Source of the DNA: Aquibium pacificus | Lineage (GTDB): Bacteria > Pseudomonadota > Alphaproteobacteria > Rhizobiales > Rhizobiaceae | DNA: 64,000 nt | Reading direction: 5' to 3' | Assembly: GCF_040839445.1 (NCBI RefSeq) | Contig: NZ_JBDPGJ010000003.1 | Span: 682,001 to 746,000 of the forward strand | Shown: positions 17,090 through 25,196 of the stretch, in pieces | How positions within the stretch are numbered: the stretch's first letter is position 1 | How the letters are laid out: each line of letters begins with the position of its first letter | The notes under the pieces: model-generated | What the model saw: the letters and a program-made list of their open reading frames with translations, nothing else | What the model was told of the DNA's origin: nothing | The model's database searches: none | Program-made: the position numbers and the translations under genes

Positions 17090-17333
17090 GGGGCTTCTCC
17101 AACAGAAGATGGCGATGCCCGAATGTTGCATTGAATGGACGCCGGTCCTTGATCCAGGACAAGGGCAGTCCGCTGCCAAACGTAAAGATATGTAAAGTTG
17201 CGGATGGCGGAGCATCCGCCGGCGGGGGACGGCTTTGGCGTCAGCGCCGTTTCGGCTCTCCGGAGAAGGCGCTTCTCCAGACTTCCTTGTGGATGATGTC
17301 GGCCACTTTAGCCCGGCCTGTCTCGGGCTCCTT

Positions 17334-18908
17334 TCAAGTGAAGGCGTCGGGCATGGACTCCTTCTTCCTTGCGATGAAATCCTTCAGCCCGTCGGCGATC
17401 CCCTCGTCGAGCGCCGGCGCCTCGTAGCTCTCCAGCCAGCGGCGCGCGAGTTCGTTGGCGCGGTTCTCGGCGCGCTTCTCGCCTTCCGCCTGCCACTGCT
17501 CGTAGGAATTGTTGTCGGCGATGGAAGAGCGATAGAAGGCCGACTGGAAATTCGCCTGGGTGTGCGAGCAGCCGAGATAGTGGCTACCCGGTCCCACCTC
17601 CCGGATGGCGTCCAGCGCCTGGCCGTTCTCGGACAGGTCGACGCCCTGGGCGAGTTTTTGCTGCATGCCGAGCTGGTCGATGTCCATCATGAACTTCTCG
17701 TAGCAGGAGGCGAGCCCCCCCTCGAGCCAGCCGGCGGAGTGGAGCACGAAGTTGGTGCCGGCCAGCATCGTCGAGTTCAGCGTGTTGGCGCTTTCGTAGG
17801 CGGCCTGTGCATCGGGAATCTTGGAGGCGCAGAGCGAACCGCCGGTGCGGAACGGCAGGCCGAGCCGGCGGGCGAGTTGGCCCGCGCCGTAGGAGACCAG
17901 CGTCGGTTCCGGCGTCCCGAAGGTCGGCGCGCCGGACTGCATGGAGATCGACGAGGCGAAGGTGCCGAAAAGCACCGGCGCACCCGGCCGCACGAGCTGG
18001 GTGAAGGCGGCGCCCGCCAGCACCTCGGCCAGCACCTGCGTCAGCGTGCCGGCCACCGTCACCGGGCTCATGGCGCCGGCCAGGATGAACGGCGTGATGA
18101 TCGTGGCCTGGTTGTTGCGGGCGTAGACCTTGGCAGCTCCGAGCATGGTCTCGTCGAAGACCATCGGCGAATTGGCATTGATCAGGTTGATGACGACAGT
18201 GTTCTCCTCGACGAATTTATCGCCGAACAGGATCTTCGCCATGTCCACCGTGTCCTGCGCCCGCTCCGGCGCGGTGACCGATCCCATGAAGGGCTTGTCC
18301 GACAGCGTCATGTGCGCGTGCACCATGTCGAGGTGACGCTTGTTGACCGGCACGTCGACCGGCTCGCAGACGGTGCCGCCCGAATGGTGGATCGACGGCG
18401 CCATGTAGGCGAGCTTCACGAAGTTGCGGAAATCCTCGATGGTGGCATAGCGGCGGTGGCCGTCGAGGTCGCGCACGAAGGGCGGTCCGTAGACGGGGGC
18501 GAACACGGTGGCGTTGCCGCCGATCTGCACCGACCTGGCGGGATTGCGGGCATGCTGGGTGAAGACAGGCGGAGCGCTCTTCAGGAGCGAGCGGCAAAGC
18601 CCCTTCGGGAAATGCACGCGCTCTCCCCTGACGTCGGCCCCGGCCTCGCGCCACATCGCGAGCGCTTCGGCGTCGTCGCGGAATTCGATGCCGATCTCCT
18701 CGAGGATCAGGTCTGCGTTCCCCTCGATCAGGGCGAGCCCCTCCTCGTCCAGGACCTCGTAGACCTTGATCTTGCGGTCGAAATAGGACTGCTGGATGCC
18801 GGGACCGCCTCCCGAGCGGGCGGCACGGCGGGCCGATGCGCCGCCGCGGTCGCCGCGCGCACGCCGGCCCGCGCCGGCCTGTTGTTCGGCTGCCAGATTG
18901 TCGTCCAT
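17334..18908 (-). CDS. MttB-family (non-pyrrolysine) corrinoid methyltransferase
   Basis: The 524-residue protein belongs to the trimethylamine methyltransferase MttB family. It reads through with no in-frame TAG, so it is the pyrrolysine-free type. Known members demethylate glycine betaine, proline betaine, carnitine or butyrobetaine, giving methyl-Co(III) on a partner corrinoid protein. The first 40 residues are a low-complexity Ala/Arg/Gly extension; the conserved domain starts near IQQSYFDRKIKV. It is divergent from its likely partner at 19164, with 255 bp between. Given bmt and sox nearby, glycine betaine is the best guess, though MttB paralogues cannot be told apart by eye. Confidence 0.9.
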   Translation of the reverse strand: MDDNLAAEQQAGAGRRARGDRGGASARRAARSGGGPGIQQSYFDRKIKVYEVLDEEGLALIEGNADLILEEIGIEFRDDAEALAMWREAGADVRGERVHFPKGLCRSLLKSAPPVFTQHARNPARSVQIGGNATVFAPVYGPPFVRDLDGHRRYATIEDFRNFVKLAYMAPSIHHSGGTVCEPVDVPVNKRHLDMVHAHMTLSDKPFMGSVTAPERAQDTVDMAKILFGDKFVEENTVVINLINANSPMVFDETMLGAAKVYARNNQATIITPFILAGAMSPVTVAGTLTQVLAEVLAGAAFTQLVRPGAPVLFGTFASSISMQSGAPTFGTPEPTLVSYGAGQLARRLGLPFRTGGSLCASKIPDAQAAYESANTLNSTMLAGTNFVLHSAGWLEGGLASCYEKFMMDIDQLGMQQKLAQGVDLSENGQALDAIREVGPGSHYLGCSHTQANFQSAFYRSSIADNNSYEQWQAEGEKRAENRANELARRWLESYEAPALDEGIADGLKDFIARKKESMPDAFT

Positions 18909-18989
18909 TGAACCTATCCTGAAAACGGGTCACGCGCCCATGTCGGCCACCGTGCCGGATCGTAGCCATCGACCTTGTCCGAACCGTCC

Positions 18990-19070
18990 CGCAAACGCCA
19001 AGACTTGTCGCAAAATCGACACGGAAACGCGTTGTTTTCCGGTCGCTTTCGTCGCTTAGGACGTCGCAAA
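18990..19070. promoter_or_regulatory. Divergent mttB/corrinoid-protein control region with GTCGCAAA repeats
   Basis: Between the two start codons are CGCAAA copies at 18990, 19009 and 19065, the second inside the dyad TGTCG-N6-CGACA (19007-19022: TGTCGCAAAATCGACA). Two GTCGCTT copies lie at 19042 and 19051. Direct repeats about two helical turns apart are typical of AraC/GlxA-type sites. Related sequences occur upstream of the dehydrogenase at 36581, the sox operon and the GlxA gene. Assignment to a regulator is inferred. Confidence 0.35.
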
Positions 19071-19163
19071 CCGGCTATGCCGCCCCTGCCCTTGCCGAAT
19101 ACACATTGGCCGTTAGGTAGGGGACAATCCCTCCTTGTCGAACGCTTCCTCTGGAGCAGCCCG

Positions 19164-19859
19164 ATGTCCGACGACGAAATCATCCTCTCCGAACTCTCCG
19201 ACGACGAACTCGTCCAGCAGATGCATGACGATCTGTACGACGGGCTGAAGGAGGAGATCGAGGAAGGCACGAACCTGCTGCTTGAGCGCGGCTGGGCGCC
19301 CTACAAGGTGCTGACAGAGGCTCTGGTGGAAGGCATGCGCATCGTCGGCGAGGATTTTCGCGACGGCATCCTGTTCGTTCCCGAGGTGCTGCTCTCCGCC
19401 AACGCCATGAAGGCGGGCATGTTCATCCTGCGCCCGCTGCTCGCCGCCACCGGCGCGCCCAAGCAGGGCAAGATGGTGATCGGCACCGTCAAGGGCGACA
19501 TCCACGACATCGGAAAGAACCTCGTCGGCATGATGATGGAGGGCGCCGGCTTCGACGTCATCGATCTCGGCATCAACAATCCGGTGGAAAAGTATCTCGC
19601 CGCGATCGAGGAGCACCAGCCCGACATCCTCGGCATGTCTGCGCTTCTCACCACCACCATGCCCTACATGAAGGTCGTCATCGACACGATGAAGGAGAAG
19701 GGCATCCGCGACGACTACGTCGTTCTGGTCGGCGGCGCCCCGCTCAACGAGGAGTTCGGCAAGGCCGTTGGTGCCGACGCCTATTGCCGCGACGCCGCTG
19801 TCGCCGTCGAAACCGCCAAGGATTTCATGAAGCGCAGGCACAACGTCAGGGTTGCTTGA
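19164..19859 (+). CDS. Cobalamin-binding corrinoid protein (MtbC/MttC type)
   Basis: The 231-residue protein has an N-terminal B12-binding helical bundle (about 15-95) and a Rossmann-like B12 domain with the lower-axial histidine His114 in GDIHDIGKN, plus MSALLTT and GGAPL motifs. It carries the methyl group as methyl-cobalamin between the MttB-type methyltransferase and the methyl-THF methyltransferase. The ATG at 19164 has GGAG 8 bp upstream. Its gene is separated from the rest of the one-carbon genes only by the small entericidin gene on the other strand. Confidence 0.93.
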   Translation: MSDDEIILSELSDDELVQQMHDDLYDGLKEEIEEGTNLLLERGWAPYKVLTEALVEGMRIVGEDFRDGILFVPEVLLSANAMKAGMFILRPLLAATGAPKQGKMVIGTVKGDIHDIGKNLVGMMMEGAGFDVIDLGINNPVEKYLAAIEEHQPDILGMSALLTTTMPYMKVVIDTMKEKGIRDDYVVLVGGAPLNEEFGKAVGADAYCRDAAVAVETAKDFMKRRHNVRVA

Positions 19860-19912
19860 GCGACCCTCAGAGGCTCCGGGCAAGCCGATGCCCGCGATGG
19901 CTTGGGGCGCCT

Positions 19913-19934
19913 TCCCCCGCCGCAAGGCGGGGGA
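19913..19934. terminator. GCAA-tetraloop hairpin between convergent genes
   Basis: A perfect 9-bp stem (TCCCCCGCC / GGCGGGGGA) is closed by a GCAA tetraloop. It lies between the corrinoid protein gene and the convergent entericidin gene and could end both transcripts, although no T-run follows. Similar hairpins are dispersed in rhizobial intergenic DNA, so it may also be a repeat-family member. Confidence 0.45.
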
Positions 19935-19950
19935 GGTGTAGGCTAGATCG

Positions 19951-20085
19951 TCAGTCGATCGAGTCTTCGACCGCGTCGGCGGTAGCATTGACGTCGCGGC
20001 CGATGCCCCGCACCGTGTTGGCACAGGCCGAAAGCGCCATCACGCAGATGAGAGCGCAGACGGCTGCGTAGCGAGAGGTTGTCAT
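19951..20085 (-). CDS. Entericidin A/B-like small lipoprotein
   Basis: A 44-residue frame runs from ATG 20085 to TGA 19951. It has a basic N-terminus, a hydrophobic core and the lipobox LSAC (Cys21), followed by ANTVRGIGRDVNATADAVED. This is the signature of the entericidin family, small outer-membrane lipoproteins linked to stress or to toxin-antidote pairs in enterobacteria. In alphaproteobacteria their role is unclear. It lies on the strand opposite to the methyl-transfer genes around it. Confidence 0.8.
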   Translation of the reverse strand: MTTSRYAAVCALICVMALSACANTVRGIGRDVNATADAVEDSID

Positions 20086-20133
20086 GAGACGGTTCTCTTT
20101 CGTGCTGTCGAAGTCCTATCCCGCGAAACGGCG

Positions 20134-20781
20134 ATGAACCTGATTGGTTCCACGCAATCGATGCCGCGCGCCGAAGAGCGCGGACCCGGGCGCGTGCTGG
20201 TGATTGCCTGCGGTATGATCGCGCGCGAGGTGCTGGCGGTGAAATCCAGGCTTGGACTCGAGCACCTGGAACTCACCTGCCTGCCGGCCGAACTCCACTA
20301 CTACCCCGACCGCATTCCTCCCGCCATGGACGCCGCGCTCGACAGGGCGCGGGCCGAAGGCTGGGAGCATATCTTCGTGGGCTACGCCGATTGCGGCACG
20401 GGCGGCATGCTCGACCGCGTCTGCGAGAAGCACGGCGTTGCCCGCATCGCCGGACCGCACTGCTTCGCCTTCTATCAGGGGCTCTCCGCCTTCGAGGCGA
20501 TCGGCGATGGCGACATGACCACCTTCTACATGACCGATTTCCTCTGCCGCCAGTTCGACGCCTTCTTCATGAAGCCGCTCGGCCTCGACCGTCATCCCGA
20601 ATTGGCGAAGGATTACTTCGGGCACTACGAAAAGCTCGTCTACCTCGCCCAGACCGATGACGACGGCCTTGAGGATGTCGCCAGGAGCGCGGCCGCGATG
20701 CTCGGGCTCCGCTACGAGAAGCGCCGGACCGGCTACGGCGACCTCGAACCCGCGCTGCGCGACGCGGGCGGCATCTCCTGA
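20134..20781 (+). CDS. DUF1638 protein, conserved partner of corrinoid methyltransferases
   Basis: The 215-residue soluble protein has the DUF1638 blocks VLVIACGMIAREV, VGYADCGTGGMLD and ARIAGPHCFAFYQG, with conserved Cys residues (Cys26, Cys95-type and Cys in PHC). The family occurs in methanogens and bacteria next to MttB-type genes. No enzymatic role is established that I know of. The Cys/His/Asp set suggests metal or cofactor binding, so roles in cobalamin loading, methyltransferase maturation or thiol/corrinoid handling are possible. It lies within the one-carbon cluster, which supports a function in it. Confidence 0.82.
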   Translation: MNLIGSTQSMPRAEERGPGRVLVIACGMIAREVLAVKSRLGLEHLELTCLPAELHYYPDRIPPAMDAALDRARAEGWEHIFVGYADCGTGGMLDRVCEKHGVARIAGPHCFAFYQGLSAFEAIGDGDMTTFYMTDFLCRQFDAFFMKPLGLDRHPELAKDYFGHYEKLVYLAQTDDDGLEDVARSAAAMLGLRYEKRRTGYGDLEPALRDAGGIS

Positions 20782-20845
20782 CGATCATGCCATGATGGCT
20801 GAACACGAAACAGCCGAAATCCGCGCGTAGCCCCGGCAATCGGAG

Positions 20846-20863
20846 CACCCAGGGTACCGGGTG
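20846..20863 (+). terminator. Weak candidate terminator after DUF1638 gene
   Basis: A short stem CACCC-AGGGTACC-GGGTG is followed by GCGTTTT. It lies 65 bp after the DUF1638 stop. The stem is only 5 bp, so efficiency is doubtful. Confidence 0.25.
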
Positions 20864-20959
20864 GCGTTTTGTCATCAAGGATTAACCGCTGGCGATGCAG
20901 GATGGACGCGAGGGCGGTGGCAGGCGCGCCGACGGGTTTGCCTGCCGTGGGGACCGTGG

Positions 20960-21622
20960 ATGAACGAAATGAACCCGCGCATAAGCCAGCCGGCCCTGCG
21001 CCGGCGCAGGCCGAGAAGACTGTCCGAGGTGTTCATGCGCCTGGCCGCGGAGGCCGATGGCAAGGTTACCGTCGAAGCCGTTCGGGACGCGCTGGGTGAT
21101 CGCAGCTTCGCCGCCCTTCTCGTCTTCTTCGCGTCTTTCAACTTGCTTCCGCTGCCCCCCGGCGCGTCCGTCATCCTTGGGCTGCCACTGATCATCGTTT
21201 CGGCGCAGATGGTTTTCGGCAACAGGACCGCATGGCTGCCCGCCTTCCTGATGCGCAAATCTGTCAGCGCGGATCATTTCCAGAATTTCGCCGCCAGGGC
21301 CGTCCCTCGCCTCATGCAGCTCGAGCGGCTGATAAAGCCGCGCTACTGGCCCTTCTGGCGCAGGCGGGGCGACCGCGTCATCGGCGTGATCGCCCTGATC
21401 CTCTCCATCGCCGTCTTCCTTCCCATTCCTCTTGGCAACTGGCTTCCCGCCTTCGCCACCGCGCTGATCGGCCTAGCGCTGTCCGAACGGGACGGCATTC
21501 TCTTCGCGGTCGCGTGCCTCGTGGGGGTGACGTCCCTCGTGGTCATCGCAGTGGTCGTCGCGTCGGCCGGGGCGATCCTGACGCTCCTGTGGCAAACGGC
21601 GGGCATGCATCACTGGTGGTGA
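20960..21622 (+). CDS. ExoD-family exopolysaccharide-related membrane protein
   Basis: The 220-residue protein matches the ExoD family, membrane proteins named from a Sinorhizobium exopolysaccharide/alkali-sensitivity locus. It has an N-terminal cytoplasmic region (RLSEVFMRLAAEADGKVTVE), the conserved NLLPLPPGASVILGLPL block (about 70-90), and several C-terminal hydrophobic helices. ATG 20960 is chosen because the conserved sequence begins shortly after; an upstream frame from 20861 adds unrelated residues. It does not obviously belong to the surrounding one-carbon pathway. Confidence 0.82.
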   Translation: MNEMNPRISQPALRRRRPRRLSEVFMRLAAEADGKVTVEAVRDALGDRSFAALLVFFASFNLLPLPPGASVILGLPLIIVSAQMVFGNRTAWLPAFLMRKSVSADHFQNFAARAVPRLMQLERLIKPRYWPFWRRRGDRVIGVIALILSIAVFLPIPLGNWLPAFATALIGLALSERDGILFAVACLVGVTSLVVIAVVVASAGAILTLLWQTAGMHHWW

Positions 21623-21775
21623 TCGCGCCGCGGCTTCCGCAAGGCTTCGCGCATCCGGCAATTCTCTTGCCCAAAGGCGACGTCGCTTTTGAATGGGCCG
21701 GCGTCGCCTCATGAGAAGCGGCCCGGACGCGGTTACGGCAATGCTCGGTCAACACCCAGGTGCGGAGCATGGCCG

Positions 21776-22078
21776 ATGGCCGATCTGATCGTCGTCTACT
21801 GGCGGGACATCCCCGCGCAGGTCATCGTGAAGAAGGGCCGCGCCAACGCCAAGCGCGAACTGTCGCTGCGCTTCACCGAAGCGATCGACATGGCAGCCAT
21901 GCGCTCCGGCGCGGCCGAGAGCGGAGACTATCTGGCCGAATGGCGCAAGGCCGACCCGGTGCCGGTCGGCGACGATCTCGAAGCCGAGGCCGACAAGGCG
22001 ACGGCGGCGATCGAAGCCGCGTTCGACCGCGATCGTCTGGTCGCCCTGGCCAAGGCGGGCGGCCATGACAAGCACTGA
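21776..22078 (+). CDS. PF13769 (virulence-factor-like) small protein in one-carbon operon
   Basis: The 100-residue protein starts MADLIVVYWRDIPAQVIVKK and matches the family annotated as virulence factor (PF13769). The name is historical and gives no function. GGAG precedes the ATG. Its last 14 bp overlap the start of the MetV-like gene, so the two are translationally coupled. This places it firmly in the methylene-THF reductase operon. It may be a small subunit or assembly factor for MetF/MetV, but nothing in the sequence shows catalysis. Confidence 0.78.
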   Translation: MADLIVVYWRDIPAQVIVKKGRANAKRELSLRFTEAIDMAAMRSGAAESGDYLAEWRKADPVPVGDDLEAEADKATAAIEAAFDRDRLVALAKAGGHDKH

Positions 22079-22718
22079 CCGCCCGACGGGCTCGACCACC
22101 GCGAAGGGGCCGGCCGGCGCCGCGCCGCAAGCGCTGCCGCCGACGGCCGCCGCGGGCGTGACCCAGGCGTCGATCGTCAAGAAGACCGCGCCCAAGACGG
22201 ACTACAAGCCGTCCGACGTCTCGCCGCAACGCCGCGTCCAGCGCCGCTATTCCGTGCGCCTCTGGTCTGTGCGCCATTCCCGTGCGCTGGAATGGTTCTA
22301 CGCCCGCTTCGCCGACCTCTTCCTTCTCTTGCATCCTCTCTGGAAGGGGATCGGCTACGGACGCGTGGAAGCGCCGGTCAAGTTTGTCGAAAAGCGCGTC
22401 AAGGGTTTCATGTTCGACTGCCGCATGTGCGGCCAGTGCGTGCTCTCCTCCACCGGCATGTCGTGTCCGATGAACTGCCCCAAGCAGCTTCGCAACGGGC
22501 CGTGCGGCGGCGTGCGTGCCAACGGCAATTGCGAGGTCGAGCCCGACATGCCCTGCGTCTGGGTCAAGGCGTGGGAAGGCTCCCGCAACATGGTCAAGGG
22601 CGACGCCATCCTGGCCGTACAGAAGCCGGTCGACCAGTCGCTGCGCGAGACGTCCGCCTGGCTTCGGGTCACCGCGCGCGCGGCGGCGCAGCGCGAGAAG
22701 GCGAGCGAACCGGCATGA
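22065..22718 (+). CDS. MetV-like methylenetetrahydrofolate reductase C-terminal-domain protein
   Basis: The 217-residue protein has a C-terminal cysteine-rich domain of the MetV type (PF12225): CRMCGQCVLSSTGMSCPMNC, then GPCGGVRANGNCEVE and MPCVW. In acetogens MetV binds MetF and an iron-sulfur or zinc site and helps electron transfer to the MetF flavin. The N-terminal 70 residues are basic and poorly conserved. The gene overlaps its upstream neighbour by 14 bp and MetF by 4 bp (ATGA), which strongly supports a MetF-MetV complex here. Confidence 0.87.
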   Translation: MTSTDRPTGSTTAKGPAGAAPQALPPTAAAGVTQASIVKKTAPKTDYKPSDVSPQRRVQRRYSVRLWSVRHSRALEWFYARFADLFLLLHPLWKGIGYGRVEAPVKFVEKRVKGFMFDCRMCGQCVLSSTGMSCPMNCPKQLRNGPCGGVRANGNCEVEPDMPCVWVKAWEGSRNMVKGDAILAVQKPVDQSLRETSAWLRVTARAAAQREKASEPA

Positions 22719-23803
22719 GCCTGCGCGACCAGAACCCGGCCGGCATCGACCTGCCGCTCGACCCCCTGCCCGGCCACTCTTCGCGCGGCCGGCTCGAACG
22801 GGTGCTGCGGCGCGGCGAATTCGCGGTCACGGCGGAGCTGAATCCGCCCGACAGCGCCAACGCTCAGGACGTCTACGAAAGGGCGGCGATCTTCGAAGGC
22901 TGGGTCGACGGCATCAACGCCGTCGATGCCTCGGGCGCCAACTGCCACATGTCCTCGGTCGGCATCTGCGCGCTGCTCACCCGCATGGGCTTCGCGCCGA
23001 TCATGCAGATCTCGTGCCGCGACCGAAACCGCATCGCCATCCAGGGCGACGTGCTCGGGGCCGCCGCCATGGGGGTCGGCAACATCCTGTGCCTGACAGG
23101 CGACGGCGTGCAGGCAGGCGACCAGCCCGGCGCCAAGCCGGTCTTCGATCTCGACTGCATGTCGCTTCTGGAAACCATCCGCATCATGCGCGACGAACGG
23201 AAGTTCCTGTCCGGCCGCAAGCTCACCTCGCCCCCGGAAGTCTTCCTCGGCGCGGCGATCAATCCGTTCGCGCCACCGTTCGATTTCCGGCCGCACCGGC
23301 TGGCCAAGAAGATCGCCGCGGGGGCTCAGTTCGTGCAGAGCCAGTATTGCTACGACGTGCCGATGTTCTGCGAATACATGAAGCGCGTGCGCGACCTCGG
23401 GCTGGTCCAGAACTGCTTCATCCTGTGCGGCGTCGGCCCGCTCGCCTCCGCCCGCACCGCTAAATGGATGCGCGCCAACGTGCCGGGCGTCCACATCCCC
23501 GATGCCGTCATCGCGCGGCTGGAGGGTGCTGCCGACCAGAAGAAGGAAGGCAAGCGGATCTGCATCGATATCATCAACGAGGTGAAGGAGATCGAGGGCG
23601 TCTCCGGCATCCATGTGATGGCCTACCGGCAGGAGGAGTTCGTAGCCGAGATCGTCGACGAGTCCGGCGTGCTCAAGGGCCGCCGCCCATGGCGCCGCGA
23701 GGCCGGCGCCGACGACGCGCGCGTCGCCGAGAAGCTCGACCGCATCCTGCACGAGGAAGATGCCCAGTCGCCGGGCGACCTGGTCCGGCAGGCTGCCGGA
23801 TAG
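22715..23803 (+). CDS. metF: Methylenetetrahydrofolate reductase (MetF)
   Basis: The 362-residue TIM-barrel flavoprotein shows the MetF blocks AELNPPDSANAQDV, NILCLTGDG and AQFVQSQYCYD, with the GDG/D residues that contact folate and FAD. MetF interconverts 5,10-methylene-THF and 5-methyl-THF. In this context, downstream of a methyl-THF-forming methyltransferase and paired with a MetV-like protein, it probably runs in the oxidative direction, converting methyl-THF from demethylation to methylene-THF. The ATGA overlap with the MetV-like gene shows translational coupling. A 63 bp gap separates it from the next gene. Confidence 0.92.
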   Translation: MSLRDQNPAGIDLPLDPLPGHSSRGRLERVLRRGEFAVTAELNPPDSANAQDVYERAAIFEGWVDGINAVDASGANCHMSSVGICALLTRMGFAPIMQISCRDRNRIAIQGDVLGAAAMGVGNILCLTGDGVQAGDQPGAKPVFDLDCMSLLETIRIMRDERKFLSGRKLTSPPEVFLGAAINPFAPPFDFRPHRLAKKIAAGAQFVQSQYCYDVPMFCEYMKRVRDLGLVQNCFILCGVGPLASARTAKWMRANVPGVHIPDAVIARLEGAADQKKEGKRICIDIINEVKEIEGVSGIHVMAYRQEEFVAEIVDESGVLKGRRPWRREAGADDARVAEKLDRILHEEDAQSPGDLVRQAAG

Positions 23804-23866
23804 AGAACTCGCGTCCCCGAACCGTAGAACCATAAACCGCGTCACGCACGCACGGAGAGTTTGAAC

Positions 23867-24835
23867 ATGACCCGCACGATCGTCGCCTCCGCGACCAGGG
23901 AAATCATCATCGGCTTCGACCAGCCCTTCTGCGTCATCGGCGAGCGGATCAACCCGACCGGCCGCAAGAAGCTCGCCGCCGAGATGGTCGCCGGCAATTT
24001 CGAGACGGTGATCAAGGACGCGCTGGAGCAGGCCGCCGCGGGCGCCACCATGCTCGACGTCAACGCAGGCGTCACCGCGGTCGACCCCAACGCCACCGAA
24101 CCCGCCCTGCTCGTGCAGACGCTGGAGATCGTCCAGAACCTCGTCGACCTGCCGCTGTCGATCGACAGTTCGGTGTCGGCCGCCATCGAGGCCGCGCTGA
24201 AAGTCGCCAAGGGCCGCCCGCTGGTCAATTCCGTCACCGGCGAGGAGGAGAAGCTGGAAGCCATCCTGCCGCTGGTGAAGAAGTACAATGTGCCGGTCGT
24301 TGCCATCTCCAACGACGAGACCGGCATCTCGATGGATCCGGACGTGCGCTTCGCTGTCGCAAAGAAGATCGTAGAGCGCTGCGCCGATTTCGGCATTCCC
24401 GCGCACGACGTCGTGGTCGATCCGCTGGTCATGCCGATCGGCGCGCTGGGCGACGCGGGCCGCCAGGTCTTCGCCCTGCTTCGCCGCCTGCGCGAGGAAC
24501 TGAAGGTCAACACGACCTGCGGCCTCTCCAACATCTCCTTCGGCCTGCCGCACCGCCACGGCATCAACGCCGCCTTCATCCCCATGGTCATCGGCGCCGG
24601 AATGACTTCGGCCATCATGAACCCCTGCCGCCCGCAGGAGATGGAGGCCGTCCGCGGCGCTAACGTGCTCGCCGGCACCGACAGGGACTGCACCACCTGG
24701 ATCAAGACCTACAAGGACTACAAGCCCGGCGAGGTCCACGCCCCCGCCCCGGTTCAGGTCAATGCGCCCGGAGACGCCAGCGCCGGCGGCGGCCGCCGCC
24801 GCGGCGGACGCGAAGCCAGGATGGCGCGGGGATGA
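23867..24835 (+). CDS. Methyltetrahydrofolate:corrinoid methyltransferase (MtrH/AcsE-like)
   Basis: The 322-residue protein is a pterin-binding TIM barrel (DHPS-like). It has the motifs CVIGERINPTGRKKL, DVNAGV, SIDSS and VVDPLVMPIGA that contact the pterin and are shared by MtrH, AcsE and MetH. It should transfer the methyl group from methyl-corrinoid to THF, or the reverse. The C-terminal 20 residues form an Ala/Gly/Arg-rich tail not needed for the barrel. ATG 23867 has GGAG 9 bp upstream; a TTG two codons earlier is less likely. The gene is directly followed by the repeat and GIY-YIG insertion. Confidence 0.92.
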   Translation: MTRTIVASATREIIIGFDQPFCVIGERINPTGRKKLAAEMVAGNFETVIKDALEQAAAGATMLDVNAGVTAVDPNATEPALLVQTLEIVQNLVDLPLSIDSSVSAAIEAALKVAKGRPLVNSVTGEEEKLEAILPLVKKYNVPVVAISNDETGISMDPDVRFAVAKKIVERCADFGIPAHDVVVDPLVMPIGALGDAGRQVFALLRRLREELKVNTTCGLSNISFGLPHRHGINAAFIPMVIGAGMTSAIMNPCRPQEMEAVRGANVLAGTDRDCTTWIKTYKDYKPGEVHAPAPVQVNAPGDASAGGGRRRGGREARMARG

Positions 24836-24845
24836 TTTTGAATTG

Positions 24846-24925
24846 GTGCGTCCTTCGAGGCTCGCCCGCGCAGGTTCTTGCATGAACCTGGCGAGATCGT
24901 GCGGGCTCGCACCTCAGGATGAGGG
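24846..24925 (+). repeat. RIME-like palindromic repeat, copy 1
   Basis: The element starts GTGCGTCCTTCGAGG and ends CACCTCAGGATGAGGG, with complementary inner arms CTCGCCCGC and GCGGGCTCG around a variable middle. It begins 10 bp after the methyltransferase stop codon. The end sequences match the rhizobial intergenic mosaic elements (RIME) as I remember them. Confidence 0.8.
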
Positions 24926-25032
24926 CGTTCGGTGGTTGTCACGCCAACCGCGTGGATCGTGCCGTCCCCCAAATCCTCAGGACTGCAGAAGCCGCCCCAC
25001 CAAACTCCGTGATCTCGAGGCGCCACCAAACT

Positions 25033-25111
25033 CCCTCATCCTGAGGTGCGAGCCCGCACGCGGTTGCACGGCTATCCAACGTCCTGCGAGGGCGAGCCTC
25101 GAAGGACGCAC
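25033..25111 (-). repeat. RIME-like palindromic repeat, copy 2
   Basis: Same element in the opposite orientation to copy 1, running from CCCTCATCCTGAGG to CCTCGAAGGACGCAC, full length with a different variable middle. With copy 1 it forms a head-to-head pair 107 bp apart. Confidence 0.8.
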
Positions 25112-25144
25112 TGAAACAGCCACCGCTGCCGCCCCCACGGAACG

Positions 25145-25188
25145 CCCTCATCCTGAGGCGCGAGCAAAGCGAGCCTCGAAGGACGCAC
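25145..25188 (-). repeat. RIME-like repeat, copy 3 (short form)
   Basis: A 44-bp version in the orientation of copy 2. It keeps both ends but has only GCGCGAGCAAAGCGAG in the middle, so it is a minimal hairpin. It ends 9 bp before the stop codon of the GIY-YIG gene. Confidence 0.75.
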
Positions 25189-25196
25189 GAACCCGG

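Noticed and set aside
17270..17286. GGAGAAG-GCG-CTTCTCC hairpin downstream of mttB
   Set aside because: A 7-bp stem with a 3-nt loop and no T-run in the direction of mttB transcription; too weak to call.
17334..18908. Pyrrolysine-type (TAG-containing) MttB
   Set aside because: The frame has no internal TAG, so the enzyme is of the non-pyrrolysine type.
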